DNA from: CAXMST01 sp032122625
GTDB taxonomy: Bacteria > Actinomycetota > Thermoleophilia > Solirubrobacterales > 70-9
Direction of reading: 5' to 3'
NCBI GenBank assembly: GCA_032122625.1
Contig: JAQBGG010000123.1
Location: 1 to 64,000 of the forward strand
DNA length: 64,000 bases
Position numbers and translations under genes: made by a program
The notes under the pieces: generated by a model
Seen by the model: the letters and a program-made list of their open reading frames with translations, nothing else
The model's database searches: none
What the model was told of the DNA's origin: nothing
Shown here: positions 42,637 through 50,510 of the stretch, piece by piece
Layout of the letters: each line of letters starts with the position of its first letter
Position numbering within the stretch: the first letter of the stretch is position 1

Positions 42637-42869
42637 CCGAGAGATATTGCTGTCGGCAGTTTAGTCGCTATATTTTTTGAAGTCAAGCCCGATTGGGGCG
42701 GTTCCCGTAAATTGCGTGATTCCCGGTTCCGGCCGGCCGTCGGACGCCGAGAGCCCGAATGGTTCCAAGTCTGATCAACACGAGTGCATGCCGTTGGTTA
42801 CGGTAGTTCGGTGGGATCGGATCTCCTATGCTCAACGCGTTCGTCCGCCGAAAGCTGTGAAATAGGCTC
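42452..42869. other. 418-bp regulatory intergenic region between rpoD and the yihY operon
   Basis: No tRNA, and no conserved-looking gene apart from a possible rpoD upstream peptide. The leftward part is the about 200-base rpoD leader and its promoter. The rightward part carries a TATGCT -10 candidate at 42827-42832 for the gene at 42870, without a clear -35. The middle is noticeably AT-richer than the rest of the window. Confidence 0.6.
42658..42686 (-). promoter_or_regulatory. near-consensus sigma-70 type promoter of rpoD
   Basis: On the leftward strand, TTGACT (42681-42686), a 17-base AT-rich spacer and TAAACT (42658-42663). It is the best -35/-10 match in the window. Transcription would start near 42651, giving a leader of about 200 bases before rpoD. 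Confidence 0.8.
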
Positions 42870-43187
42870 ATGAGCGGTCCCGACCCAGCAACCTCGAGCC
42901 ACGAGACCGCCGCCGGCGAAGTACAGGGCCCCGGGGTTTTCGGCAGCTTGCCCAGAACCCGCCCCTCCGTCCGCAGCCCGCGCCGGACCAAGGTGCCGGC
43001 CGAGCCCGCGCCCGCCGAGGCCGAGTCGCCGGCAGGTGAGGACGAGAGCGTCCCAGCGAGCCGGGAGGCAGAGGTTGAAGCCCTGGCCCGGGCCGGTATC
43101 TCGTTGGCCGGGGATGCCGCGACGCTTGGCCTGCGGATCGCCGGCCGCGCGGCCGCCGCGCTGCGGGACGCTGTCGAGCGAAGGTGA
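42870..43187 (+). CDS. small disordered protein upstream of yihY
   Basis: A 105-residue protein. Residues 1-60 are Pro/Ala/Glu-rich and disordered. Residues 65-105 (EALARAGISLAGDAATLGLR, then IAGRAAAALRDAVERR) form one or two amphipathic, Ala-rich helices that could lie on a membrane. Its stop overlaps the start of the YihY-type gene (GTGA), so they are co-translated and probably partners. No family recognised. Promoter candidate TATGCT at 42827-42832. Confidence 0.65.
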   Translation: MSGPDPATSSHETAAGEVQGPGVFGSLPRTRPSVRSPRRTKVPAEPAPAEAESPAGEDESVPASREAEVEALARAGISLAGDAATLGLRIAGRAAAALRDAVERR

Positions 43188-44143
43188 ACCGCGGGCGGGT
43201 CCGGCGGTCCCTGGCGGCCTTCTGGCGGCGGGCCTACCAGGAGAACGTGACCGGGATGGCGGCGATGGTCGCCTACAACCTGATGCTCGCGCTGTTCCCG
43301 TTCGCGCTGCTCGTCCTTTTCATCTTCGGTCAGATCCTGCAGAGCTCCGACATCGAGACGAGCGTGCTCCGCGATCTCCAGGAACTGTTCCCCTCGACCG
43401 AGCAGGAGAGCCTGCAGTCGGCGCTGGACCGGGTGCAGACCAGCTCGACGGAGATCGGCATTATCGCGATCGTCGCCGGTCTCTGGATCGGCTCCTCGTT
43501 CTTCGGCGCGATGGATACTGCTTTCTGCCGGATCTACCACGTCGAATGCCGGGGCTGGCTCGAGCAGAAGCGATTCGCCCTGATCATGCTCGCCGTGGTA
43601 ACCCTGTTCCTGGCCGCCAGCGTCGTGATCCCCGCTCTCGAGAGCCTCGTGCTGAGCGGCGTCGCTGACCTTCCCCTCGGACTCTCGAACATGGATTGGC
43701 TGGCCAATCTGACCCTGCTGGCCGGCGGCGGTCTGATCACCTTCGGGATCCTCTGCGTGATCTATTGGGCGGTGCCCAAGGGACAACTACCGTGGCGCGG
43801 GGTCTGGCCCGGGGCGCTGTTCGTGACGATCGCCGCGGGGCTCGCGAACATCCTCTTCCCCGCCTACCTGGTCAACCTCTCGACGATCGGCGAGTTCGGG
43901 CGAATCGTCAGCTTCGTTCTCGTCGCCCTGATCTGGTTCTACGTACTGGCGCTGGGCTTGATGGCCGGCGCCGTGATCAACGCGCTCCGCTTCGAGTTAC
44001 ACGACACGGGCACGGTGCGCGGTATGACCGCCGACTTTGCGCCGCCGCCCGTCGGCGACGAGGAGAGCACGGCCGCGTTCCCCCAAGCCCCCGGGTCCGA
44101 TCCGGATCCCTCCGACTCGCCGGATCGCGCCCCGGCCGAATAG
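43184..44143 (+). CDS. YihY/UPF0761-type membrane protein
   Basis: A 319-residue integral membrane protein with about six helices. The family pattern is visible at GMAAMVAYNLMLALFPFALL, GLWIGSSFFGAMDTAFCRIY and WRGVWPGALFVTIAAGLANI. Once called RNase BN in error; it has no nuclease motif, and the function of the family is unsettled (possibly lipid or envelope related). The last 50 residues are a cytoplasmic, acidic, disordered tail. The GTG start overlaps the stop of the small gene upstream by 4 bases. Next gene begins 7 bases after the stop, so a three-gene operon is likely. Confidence 0.88.
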   Translation: MNRGRVRRSLAAFWRRAYQENVTGMAAMVAYNLMLALFPFALLVLFIFGQILQSSDIETSVLRDLQELFPSTEQESLQSALDRVQTSSTEIGIIAIVAGLWIGSSFFGAMDTAFCRIYHVECRGWLEQKRFALIMLAVVTLFLAASVVIPALESLVLSGVADLPLGLSNMDWLANLTLLAGGGLITFGILCVIYWAVPKGQLPWRGVWPGALFVTIAAGLANILFPAYLVNLSTIGEFGRIVSFVLVALIWFYVLALGLMAGAVINALRFELHDTGTVRGMTADFAPPPVGDEESTAAFPQAPGSDPDPSDSPDRAPAE

Positions 44144-44150
44144 ACGCAGC

Positions 44151-44774
44151 GTGAAGCCCCATGCCGAGATACGGCTGCTACCGGACCCCGCGGGCGGTCC
44201 CGCCGGTGCCGACGGGCCCGTGCGAACCGTGCAGGCAGCAGAACTGGTGATGCCGATCGACTACGTCGAGCGAAGCTGGCAGCCGGAGTACCTGGAGCGG
44301 CTGGCACGCGCCTATTGGGCCTATCTGGAACGGGTCTCGCTCGGTGCCCTGAGGGTCGTCTACGCCCCCGATTCGCGCACCGTCGTGCTGTTCAGCAGAC
44401 GACTGCCGTTGCTCCGGTTCCGGCGCCCCGCCTACGTCACCGGGCCCGGCCTCGGCCAGGTCACGTGGCCGATCGAACGCGGCCTGCTCGTCTCGCCCAT
44501 GGGCCGGGGCCAGGGGCAACTGCGGATCTCGATCCGGCGAATCGAAGAGGGGGCAGCCCCGGCCGGCAAAGCCCGTGTGCTGGTCAGCGCCGAGGTTGCC
44601 AACTTCTACCCGGGGCTCCGGGTCGGCGGCCCCCTCGCCCGACTCGGCGCATCGATCTACAACCAGACGCAGATGAGGATCCACGTATTCGTCACCCACG
44701 GCTTCCTCCGCTCCCTTGCGAATCTCGACCTGCCACCCTCGAAGGTCGGGATCTACGCCCCGGATCCCAGCTGA
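44151..44774 (+). CDS. conserved-looking protein of unknown function
   Basis: A 207-residue soluble protein, third gene of the yihY operon. The start is GTG at 44151 (VKPHAEIRLL), 7 bases after the YihY stop. Residues 45-205 look like one alpha/beta domain: MPIDYVERSWQPEYLERLAR, then VVYAPDSRTVVLFSRRLPLL, VTGPGLGQVTWPIERGLLVS and the C-terminal FVTHGFLRSLANLDLPPSKV. There is no signal peptide, membrane span or catalytic motif that I recognise. Operon context suggests envelope function. Followed by a convergent gap with repeat copy 2. Confidence 0.72.
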   Translation: MKPHAEIRLLPDPAGGPAGADGPVRTVQAAELVMPIDYVERSWQPEYLERLARAYWAYLERVSLGALRVVYAPDSRTVVLFSRRLPLLRFRRPAYVTGPGLGQVTWPIERGLLVSPMGRGQGQLRISIRRIEEGAAPAGKARVLVSAEVANFYPGLRVGGPLARLGASIYNQTQMRIHVFVTHGFLRSLANLDLPPSKVGIYAPDPS

Positions 44775-45056
44775 CCAAGCGAGGCGCGGACGCCACCCAG
44801 TTGCGTTCCGATCGAGAGAGCGAATGGCCTTCGCTGCTCCGTTCTCGCGTCGAGGTTGAAATCCACGTCGCATATCGACCCCTACTTCAACCTCGGCAAC
44901 CGCGCCCACGCTCCACCGGGGGCAAAGTCGCGAGGAAGTCACACCCGGAGCCCCAAAGGCCATTATCCGGCTGCTGACCCAAGGCGGTGCTGACGACTCC
45001 CACTCCGTGATGCGAGGGTCGATGGATGCCGGCTGTCCTGGACCAGGGCTGGGGAA
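44775..45056. other. convergent intergenic gap holding repeat copy 2
   Basis: A 282-bp gap between the yihY operon and the leftward NAD(P)-binding protein gene. Apart from the 47-bp repeat at 44851-44897 I see no gene, RNA or T-tailed terminator. Confidence 0.5.
44851..44897. repeat. 47-bp nested-hairpin intergenic repeat, copy 2
   Basis: Outer arms CGAGGTTGAAAT and ACTTCAACCTCG and inner stem GTCG / CGAC around CATAT. It has the same length as copy 1 at 23153-23199, with six substitutions, two of them in the outer 3' arm and two in or next to the inner stem. Same convergent-gap setting as copy 1. Confidence 0.75.
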
Positions 45057-45956
45057 TCAGCGAGTGCGAGCGTCGTCGACGGCGGCGCGCATTGCCGCGG
45101 CGAGAGGCGTCGGCTCGATCTCGAACAGCTCCATGCCGGAGGGGTCGGTGACGACCGTGTCGGTGGCCAGCCCCTCGATCAAAGGGCGAGCGACGCCGGC
45201 GTCGACCGGGGTGACGAGGCCGATCCAGTGTGAGCTGAGCCACGGTGTGAGCACCGGGACGCCGATCCGCCGCGGCCGCCGGATCGCCATCGCGTCGGCC
45301 ATCACGTCCATCATCCCCGCGTAGGTGACCACTTCCGGGCCACCGATCTCGATCGTGCGGCCCGCGGAGGCAGCGATCTTCCTGCTCGCCCCCAGATACT
45401 CGAGCACGTCAGCGATCGCGATCGGCTGGGTCCGGTTGGCGGTCCATCGCGGGGTCAGCATGAGCGGCAAGCGCTTGACGAGGTAATAGATCGTCAGAAA
45501 CGACTCGCTGCCCGCCCCGAGCACTGCGGCGGCGCGGAAATAGGTGAGCGGCGCGCCGGATGTGTCGGCCAGCACCTCCGCCGTCTGGTGTCGAGACCGA
45601 AGGTGTTTGGAGGCTCCTTCACCCAAGCCGCCGAGGTAGACCATGCGGCCGACGCCGGCACTCTTTGCGGCCCGCCCGAAGTTCTCCGCCGCCTGACGAT
45701 CGCGCTCCGAAAAGTCGCCGTCGCCGCCTCGGCCCATCGAATGGACCAGGTAGTAGGCCAAGTCGACCCCCTCAACGACGGCGGGCAGGCTGGCGGGGTC
45801 GAGCACATCGCCGCGAACGACCTCGGCTCCGGCAGCCGCCAGGTCGGCAGCGTCGGCAGGGTTACGCGCCATACAGCGGACCTGCTCGCCCTGCTCGAGC
45901 AGCGAGCTGGCCAGCAGGCGGCCGATATAGCCGGTGGCCCCGCAGACGAGAATCAC
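45057..45956 (-). CDS. NAD(P)-binding SDR-type protein (NmrA / complex I 39-kDa-like)
   Basis: A 299-residue atypical short-chain dehydrogenase. Rossmann motif VILVCGATGYIGRLLASSLL, then the DLAYYLVHSMGRGG stretch and RMVYLGGLGEG. It has no canonical YxxxK pair, as in NAD(P)-sensing or structural relatives. The C-terminal 100 residues form an extra domain as in YbjT-like and DUF2867-linked proteins. The start is GTG at 45956, with GGGGGAGGGG 4 bases upstream; it follows glpX by 40 bases on the same strand. Possibly a redox-linked or quinone-related reductase; the activity is not known. Confidence 0.85.
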   Translation of the reverse strand: MILVCGATGYIGRLLASSLLEQGEQVRCMARNPADAADLAAAGAEVVRGDVLDPASLPAVVEGVDLAYYLVHSMGRGGDGDFSERDRQAAENFGRAAKSAGVGRMVYLGGLGEGASKHLRSRHQTAEVLADTSGAPLTYFRAAAVLGAGSESFLTIYYLVKRLPLMLTPRWTANRTQPIAIADVLEYLGASRKIAASAGRTIEIGGPEVVTYAGMMDVMADAMAIRRPRRIGVPVLTPWLSSHWIGLVTPVDAGVARPLIEGLATDTVVTDPSGMELFEIEPTPLAAAMRAAVDDARTR

Positions 45957-45996
45957 TGGTGCCCCTCCCCCGCCGTTGTCCGGCCGCAGGGGGTCA

Positions 45997-47013
45997 CTAA
46001 CCGTAGAGCCCCCCGGTGACCTCGCGCAGCTTCGCCTGATCGTGGGTCGCCTGGACCTTGCGGACCGTGCCGGAGCGGGAACGCATGACCAGCGACTCCG
46101 TGGTCGCCTTGCCGTTACCGAGATAGCGCACGCCCTGAAGCAGGTCACCGTCGGTGACGCCGGAGGCGGCGAAGAAGGCATCGTTGCCGCCAACCAGGTC
46201 ATCCACCTTGAGAATCCGGTCGATCTCGTAGCCGGCGTCCTCCGCAGCCTTGCGCTCCGCATCGTCGCGGGGCCAGAGGCGCCCGAGGATTTCGCCACCT
46301 AGGCACTTGATCGCGGCTGCCGAGAGGACACCCTCCGGAGTGCCCCCGATCCCCCACAGAAGGTCGACGCCGGTCCCAGGCGTGACGGCGAGCAGCGCGG
46401 CTGAAACGTCGCCGTCGGAGATGAAACGGACCCGGCTGCCCGCCTCCCGTATCTGGCGGACACCCTCGGTATGACGCTCACGGTCGAGGATCACGGTGGT
46501 CACCTCGGTCGGGCTGACGCCGCGGCACTCGGCGACGCGCTTGACGACCTCTCCGACCGGCTCGTCCAGACTCAGGCTGTCGGCGATCTCAGGGCCGCCG
46601 ACGAGCTTCTCCATGTAGACGCAGGGACCGGGATCGAACATCGAGCCGCGCTCGGAAAGGGCAACCACGGTCAGCGCCGACGGCATTCCTCTCGCGCAGA
46701 GAGTCGTCCCCTCGAGCGGGTCGACGGCGATGTCGACCTGGGGTGGGCTGTGATCGCCGATCTCCTCGCCGTTGTAAAGCATCGGTGCCTCGTCCTTTTC
46801 GCCCTCGCCGATGACGACAACGCCATCCATCGGCACTGTGTCCATCAGCAGGCGCATCGCGTCGACGGCGGCTCCGTCGGCGGACTCCTTCTCTCCACGC
46901 CCGACCCAGCGCGCCGCCGCCAGCGCGGCAGCCTCAGTCACGCGGACCAGTTCCAGGGCCAGGTTGCGGTCCGGCTTGGCCCCCGAGCGGACGTCATGCG
47001 AAATCACTCCCAT
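45997..47013 (-). CDS. glpX: class II fructose-1,6-bisphosphatase
   Basis: A 338-residue GlpX-family enzyme, full length. Metal-site residues are in DGVVVIGEGEKDEAPMLYNG and the DIAVDPLEGTTL motif. The substrate loop is in DLLWGIGGTPEGVLSAAAIK. It removes the 1-phosphate from fructose-1,6-bisphosphate in gluconeogenesis, fitting the acyl-CoA-degrading and glucan-making genes in the window. Start ATG with TAGGTT 6 bases upstream, a clean leaderless promoter. First gene of a pair with the NAD(P)-binding protein. Confidence 0.95.
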   Translation of the reverse strand: MGVISHDVRSGAKPDRNLALELVRVTEAAALAAARWVGRGEKESADGAAVDAMRLLMDTVPMDGVVVIGEGEKDEAPMLYNGEEIGDHSPPQVDIAVDPLEGTTLCARGMPSALTVVALSERGSMFDPGPCVYMEKLVGGPEIADSLSLDEPVGEVVKRVAECRGVSPTEVTTVILDRERHTEGVRQIREAGSRVRFISDGDVSAALLAVTPGTGVDLLWGIGGTPEGVLSAAAIKCLGGEILGRLWPRDDAERKAAEDAGYEIDRILKVDDLVGGNDAFFAASGVTDGDLLQGVRYLGNGKATTESLVMRSRSGTVRKVQATHDQAKLREVTGGLYG

Positions 47014-47019
47014 GCGTCC

Positions 47020-47025
47020 AACCTA
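47020..47025 (-). promoter_or_regulatory. leaderless -10 box of glpX
   Basis: TAGGTT on the leftward strand, 6 bases before the ATG at 47013. Confidence 0.55.
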
Positions 47026-47062
47026 TAAGACGCCACGTCTCAGGGGCGGCGAGGCAACGGCT

Positions 47063-47551
47063 CTAAACCGTGCCGGGGGTCTTGCGCACACTGCCCTTTT
47101 GCGCCTCGACCGCTCGCATGATTCCGGCGGCGGAAACTCCGAGGGCGGAGAGCAGCGCGACGTAGTAGCCGATCTGCTTGGTGATCCCGATCTCCTCGAT
47201 GCCGGCGCCGGGGGGATCGATGACCCCGTTGTAAAGAATCAGCACGAAGGCGGTGAAGCCGGCGACCATGGTCAACTCGCCGGGGGCCCAGGAGAGCTTG
47301 TGGCCGCGGACGACGATGTAGGCGAGGATCAACGGCGCCGATGCCGTGAGCAGCAGCAGCCACCGCAGGATCGGGAACGTCTCCCAGCCCGTGCAGCTGA
47401 ACTCGCCGGTGCCGCAGATGAAGCCGTTGCCCGCGACGCGCTCCGGGTTGTCACTGAGGTCATACCAGGGAAGGAAGATCAAGCTGACCACGAGAATCAG
47501 CGAGGCGACAGCCCCAACCACCTCCCAGCGCGACAACTTGGAGAAATCCAT
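47063..47551 (-). CDS. four-helix membrane protein of unknown function
   Basis: A 162-residue protein with four predicted helices: residues 10-28 (VVGAVASLILVVSLIFLPWY), 55-75, 90-108 and 122-140. One extracellular loop holds two Cys (GFICGTGEFSCTGWE) that could form a disulfide. The start is ATG at 47551 (MDFSKLSRWE), with TAGGCT 10 bases upstream. No enzyme motif; similar short four-helix proteins are common in actinobacteria. Its promoter region is divergent from the LLM gene at 47648. Confidence 0.75.
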   Translation of the reverse strand: MDFSKLSRWEVVGAVASLILVVSLIFLPWYDLSDNPERVAGNGFICGTGEFSCTGWETFPILRWLLLLTASAPLILAYIVVRGHKLSWAPGELTMVAGFTAFVLILYNGVIDPPGAGIEEIGITKQIGYYVALLSALGVSAAGIMRAVEAQKGSVRKTPGTV

Positions 47552-47634
47552 ACCGCGAGCGAGCCTATAGCACCCGGCCGCGTGTTTGCACCGGGGAAGT
47601 GTTGAGGGCCGAGGCCGCGACGGCACCGGTCGGC

Positions 47635-47640
47635 TAGCCT
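47635..47640 (+). promoter_or_regulatory. leaderless -10 box of LLM-cyclase operon
   Basis: TAGCCT, 7 bases before the ATG at 47648. No -35 match at 16-18 bases. Confidence 0.55.
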
Positions 47641-47647
47641 CGCGCCA

Positions 47648-48598
47648 ATGAGTGATGGCGACCAACGCTGGGGATTGACGGTGCCGCTTCCAGGTCTCGG
47701 GCTGCGTGAGCTCGAGCCGGCGATCAGGGCAGCAGAGGCGGCGGGCTATACGGACGTATGGTCCGGGGAAACCCAGGGCCCCGACGGATTCACGCCGCTG
47801 GCGCTGGCGGCGAATTGGAGCGAGCGGATGCGCCTCGGGACCGGCGTGGTCGGCGTCTTTCAGCGCGGACCCGCTCTGCTCGCGATGGAGGCAGCGGCGC
47901 TCGCCGATGCGAGCGGGGGCCGCTTTGCCCTGGGGATCGGGTCCTCCTCGAACGTGATCGTCGAACGATGGAACGGGATCGAGTTCCGCAGGCCGTTGAG
48001 CAGGGTCTCGGAGACGATCGACTTCCTACGGCCCGCGCTCGCCGGCGAGCGCGCCGGCGGCGGCTTCAAGCTGGAGCGACCGCCGGAGTCGAAGGTCCCG
48101 ATCATCGTCGCCGCGCTGCGCGGCCGGATGCTGGCGATGGCCGCGGAGAAGGCGGATGGTGCGTTTACGAACTTCCTGCCGCTATCGGGACTGCCCCAGG
48201 TTGTCGCACCACTGGCCGAGGCGCCCGAGGGGTTCGAGCTGCTCTGCCGGTTCTTCTGCCTGCCCGGCCCCCGCGAGCAGGTCGAGGGGCTGGCCCGCTT
48301 GATGTTCGCCTCCTACGCGACGGTGCCGGTCTATGAGAGTTTCTTCCGATGGCTGGGGCACGGCCCGGCGATCGATGAAATGGTCGATGCTTGGAACGCC
48401 AAGGACCGAGACCGCGCCCTGGCCGCGGCGCCCTGGGAGTTGATCGAGGAAATCTTCATCCTCGGTGAGCCCGAGCAGATGCGTGAGCGCCTCGACCGCT
48501 TCGTCGCCGGAGGTATCACCCTGCCGGTCCTGACACCGATCACCCAGCCCGACGGGATCGTCGATCTGATCAAGTCGCTGGGCCCGGCCTCCCGTTGA
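47648..48598 (+). CDS. LLM-class F420-dependent oxidoreductase
   Basis: A 316-residue luciferase-like TIM-barrel protein. It opens [20 protein letters not shown]; the [20 protein letters not shown] strand carries the flavin/F420 contact, and [19 protein letters not shown] is the phosphate-binding loop typical of the family. Substrate unknown. ATG start with TAGCCT 7 bases upstream. Its last codons overlap the start of the cyclase gene (TTGA), so they are translated together; a link between an F420 enzyme and cAMP signalling is unexplained. A second LLM enzyme is at 60264. Confidence 0.88.
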
Positions 48599-49419
48599 AC
48601 GAGATCCCAGAGCAGCCGGAGGAGGAGCGGGAGGACGGGCCGGAGGACCTCAACCACGATGCGGAGCTCGAGATCCTCTCGCTCGAGGAGGACACAGGTG
48701 GCGACCGCCTTGCCTCGATCGCGCGGGCGATGCGACGCATCCTGCCGGGGGACAGCTCCTTCGGCGATTCGCTTTCGACCAGCGGCGAGCACCCCTCCCA
48801 GCAGCTCGGCCGCCGGCTCGCCGAGGTCAGCGCCGACCGACCCAGCGCCCTCCGGGAACTCGGCCTCGGCGCCCTGCAGGTCTACGAGGCGGTCGCCGCC
48901 GGCAGCTGGAGCGAGCGCGGGGAGACGGAGTTGACGATCGTCTTCACCGATCTCGTCAACTTCTCCGATTGGGCGCTCGAGGCCGGAGACGAGGCTGCGA
49001 CGGAGCTGCTGCGGGCGGTCGACGAAGCGCTGACGCCGGCAATGGAGGCTCATCGCGGTCGCGTCGTCAAGCGGCTCGGGGACGGTGCGATGGTGACCTT
49101 TCTCGACCCCGCGGACGCCGTCGCCGGCACCCTGCAGGCACAGGCCGACGTCGAGGGACTGGAGGTTGCCGGCGCACGACCGAGCATGCGGGCCGGCGCC
49201 CACCATGGCCTGCCGCGACGGGTGGGACGCGATTACGTCGGCATCGACGTCAACATCGCTGCCCGCGTGGCGCAGGCTGCCAAGGGCGGCGAGCTGTTGG
49301 TCTCGCGAACGGTCCGCGAGAGCCTCGATGAGGAGCGCTACCGGACAAAGCGCAAGCTGATGTTTCGCGCCAAGGGGGCCCCCAAGGATCTCGACGTCTA
49401 TTCGGTCAAGCCGCGCTGA
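48595..49419 (+). CDS. class III nucleotide cyclase
   Basis: A 274-residue protein. The N-terminal 105 residues are acidic and helical. The cyclase homology domain covers 110-272, with metal Asp119 ([13 protein letters not shown]) and Asp163 ([10 protein letters not shown]), substrate Lys159 and the DVNIAARV Asn/Arg motif. All key residues are present, so it should be active as a dimer making cAMP (or another cyclic nucleotide). TTG start overlapping the upstream stop by 4 bases. It differs from the cyclase at 27139 in the N-terminal region, so it responds to another input. Confidence 0.88.
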
Positions 49420-49430
49420 TCCGAGCCCCG

Positions 49431-50456
49431 TCAGTCGGCACGGGCGAGGCTCAGCCCGAACTGCTCCTCGGGGTCGGTCCAGAACTCGACCAGTTCAAGT
49501 CCGGCCTCGGCGTAGGCACGCTCGAGGCTCTGAAGGGTGAACTTGCAGGAGATCTCGGTGCGCATCTCTTCGCCCTCCTCGAAGCCGACCTCCAGCGACA
49601 ACGCCGGCACCGAGACGCGCTGGCTGCAGAGCGATCGCAGCCGGATGTCGATCCACTCGTTTTCGCGGTCGTAGAAGGCGTGGTGCTCGAAAGCGTCGAG
49701 GTCGAAGTCGGCACCGAGCTCCCGATTGAGCACAGTGAGAACGTTCTTGTTGAAGCGCGCCGTGACGCCGGCCGAGTCGTTGTAGGCGGCCTCGAGGCGG
49801 GCCGGGTCCTTGACCAGATCGGTGCCCAGCAGCAGCGTGTCCTGCGGGCCCAGCATCTTGCCGATCCGCGAGAGGAACGAGATCCGCTTTGCCGGGGCGA
49901 AATTGCCGATCGTGCCGCCGAGGAACGCGATCATCCGGCGCTGACCCCACCCCGGCAGGCGCTCGAGGTCGGTGTCGAAATCGCAGATCACACCGTGCAC
50001 GCGCAGACCGAGGTACTCACCGATCAGCTCGATCGCAGTCTGGCGGGTGATCTCCTCGGAGATGTCGACCGGCACGTAGGTGTGCAGCGAGCCACGATCC
50101 CGCATCGCGTCAAGCAGGGCGCGGGTCTTGGAGGCGGAGCCGCTACCGAGCTCGATCAGGCATTCCGGGTCGGCGGCATCGACGATCGCCGCTCCCTGGT
50201 CCCGGAGGATCTTGCGCTCGGTCCGCGTCGGGTAGTACTCGGGTAGCTCGGTGATCTGCTCGAACAGCTGCGAGCCGAGCTCGTCGTAGAAGTACTTCGG
50301 CGGTAGCTCCTTGAAGGCGGCCGTGAGCCCACGGCGAGCGTCGAGCGCGAGGTTGGAGACCGGCCCGTCCTGATCCAGGCGCACATCGATCAGTACCTCG
50401 TCGGTGGCGATCGGCTCCATCGGCTCAGCGGTTCCTCTCCGGCCATCGGTAGTCAC
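49431..50456 (-). CDS. egtD: L-histidine N-alpha-methyltransferase EgtD
   Basis: A 341-residue EgtD (DUF2260-type SAM enzyme) that trimethylates histidine to hercynine. The histidine pocket is in KYFYDELGSQLFEQITELPE plus YYPTRTE, the SAM motif is IELGSGSASKTRALL, then FLGGTIGNFAP, and the substrate-Glu segment MRTEISCKF near the C-terminus. It follows egtB by 54 bases on the same strand. GTG at 50456 is the first start; ATG at 50420 (MEPIATDEVLID), with AGAGGA upstream, is about equally likely. Together with EgtB it makes hercynyl-cysteine sulfoxide, the precursor of ergothioneine. Confidence 0.95.
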   Translation of the reverse strand: MTTDGRRGTAEPMEPIATDEVLIDVRLDQDGPVSNLALDARRGLTAAFKELPPKYFYDELGSQLFEQITELPEYYPTRTERKILRDQGAAIVDAADPECLIELGSGSASKTRALLDAMRDRGSLHTYVPVDISEEITRQTAIELIGEYLGLRVHGVICDFDTDLERLPGWGQRRMIAFLGGTIGNFAPAKRISFLSRIGKMLGPQDTLLLGTDLVKDPARLEAAYNDSAGVTARFNKNVLTVLNRELGADFDLDAFEHHAFYDRENEWIDIRLRSLCSQRVSVPALSLEVGFEEGEEMRTEISCKFTLQSLERAYAEAGLELVEFWTDPEEQFGLSLARAD

Positions 50457-50510
50457 TACGCGCTCTGACCACGAACGGATCGATTCGTTTCAAGATCCGG
50501 CCGAACCGGC

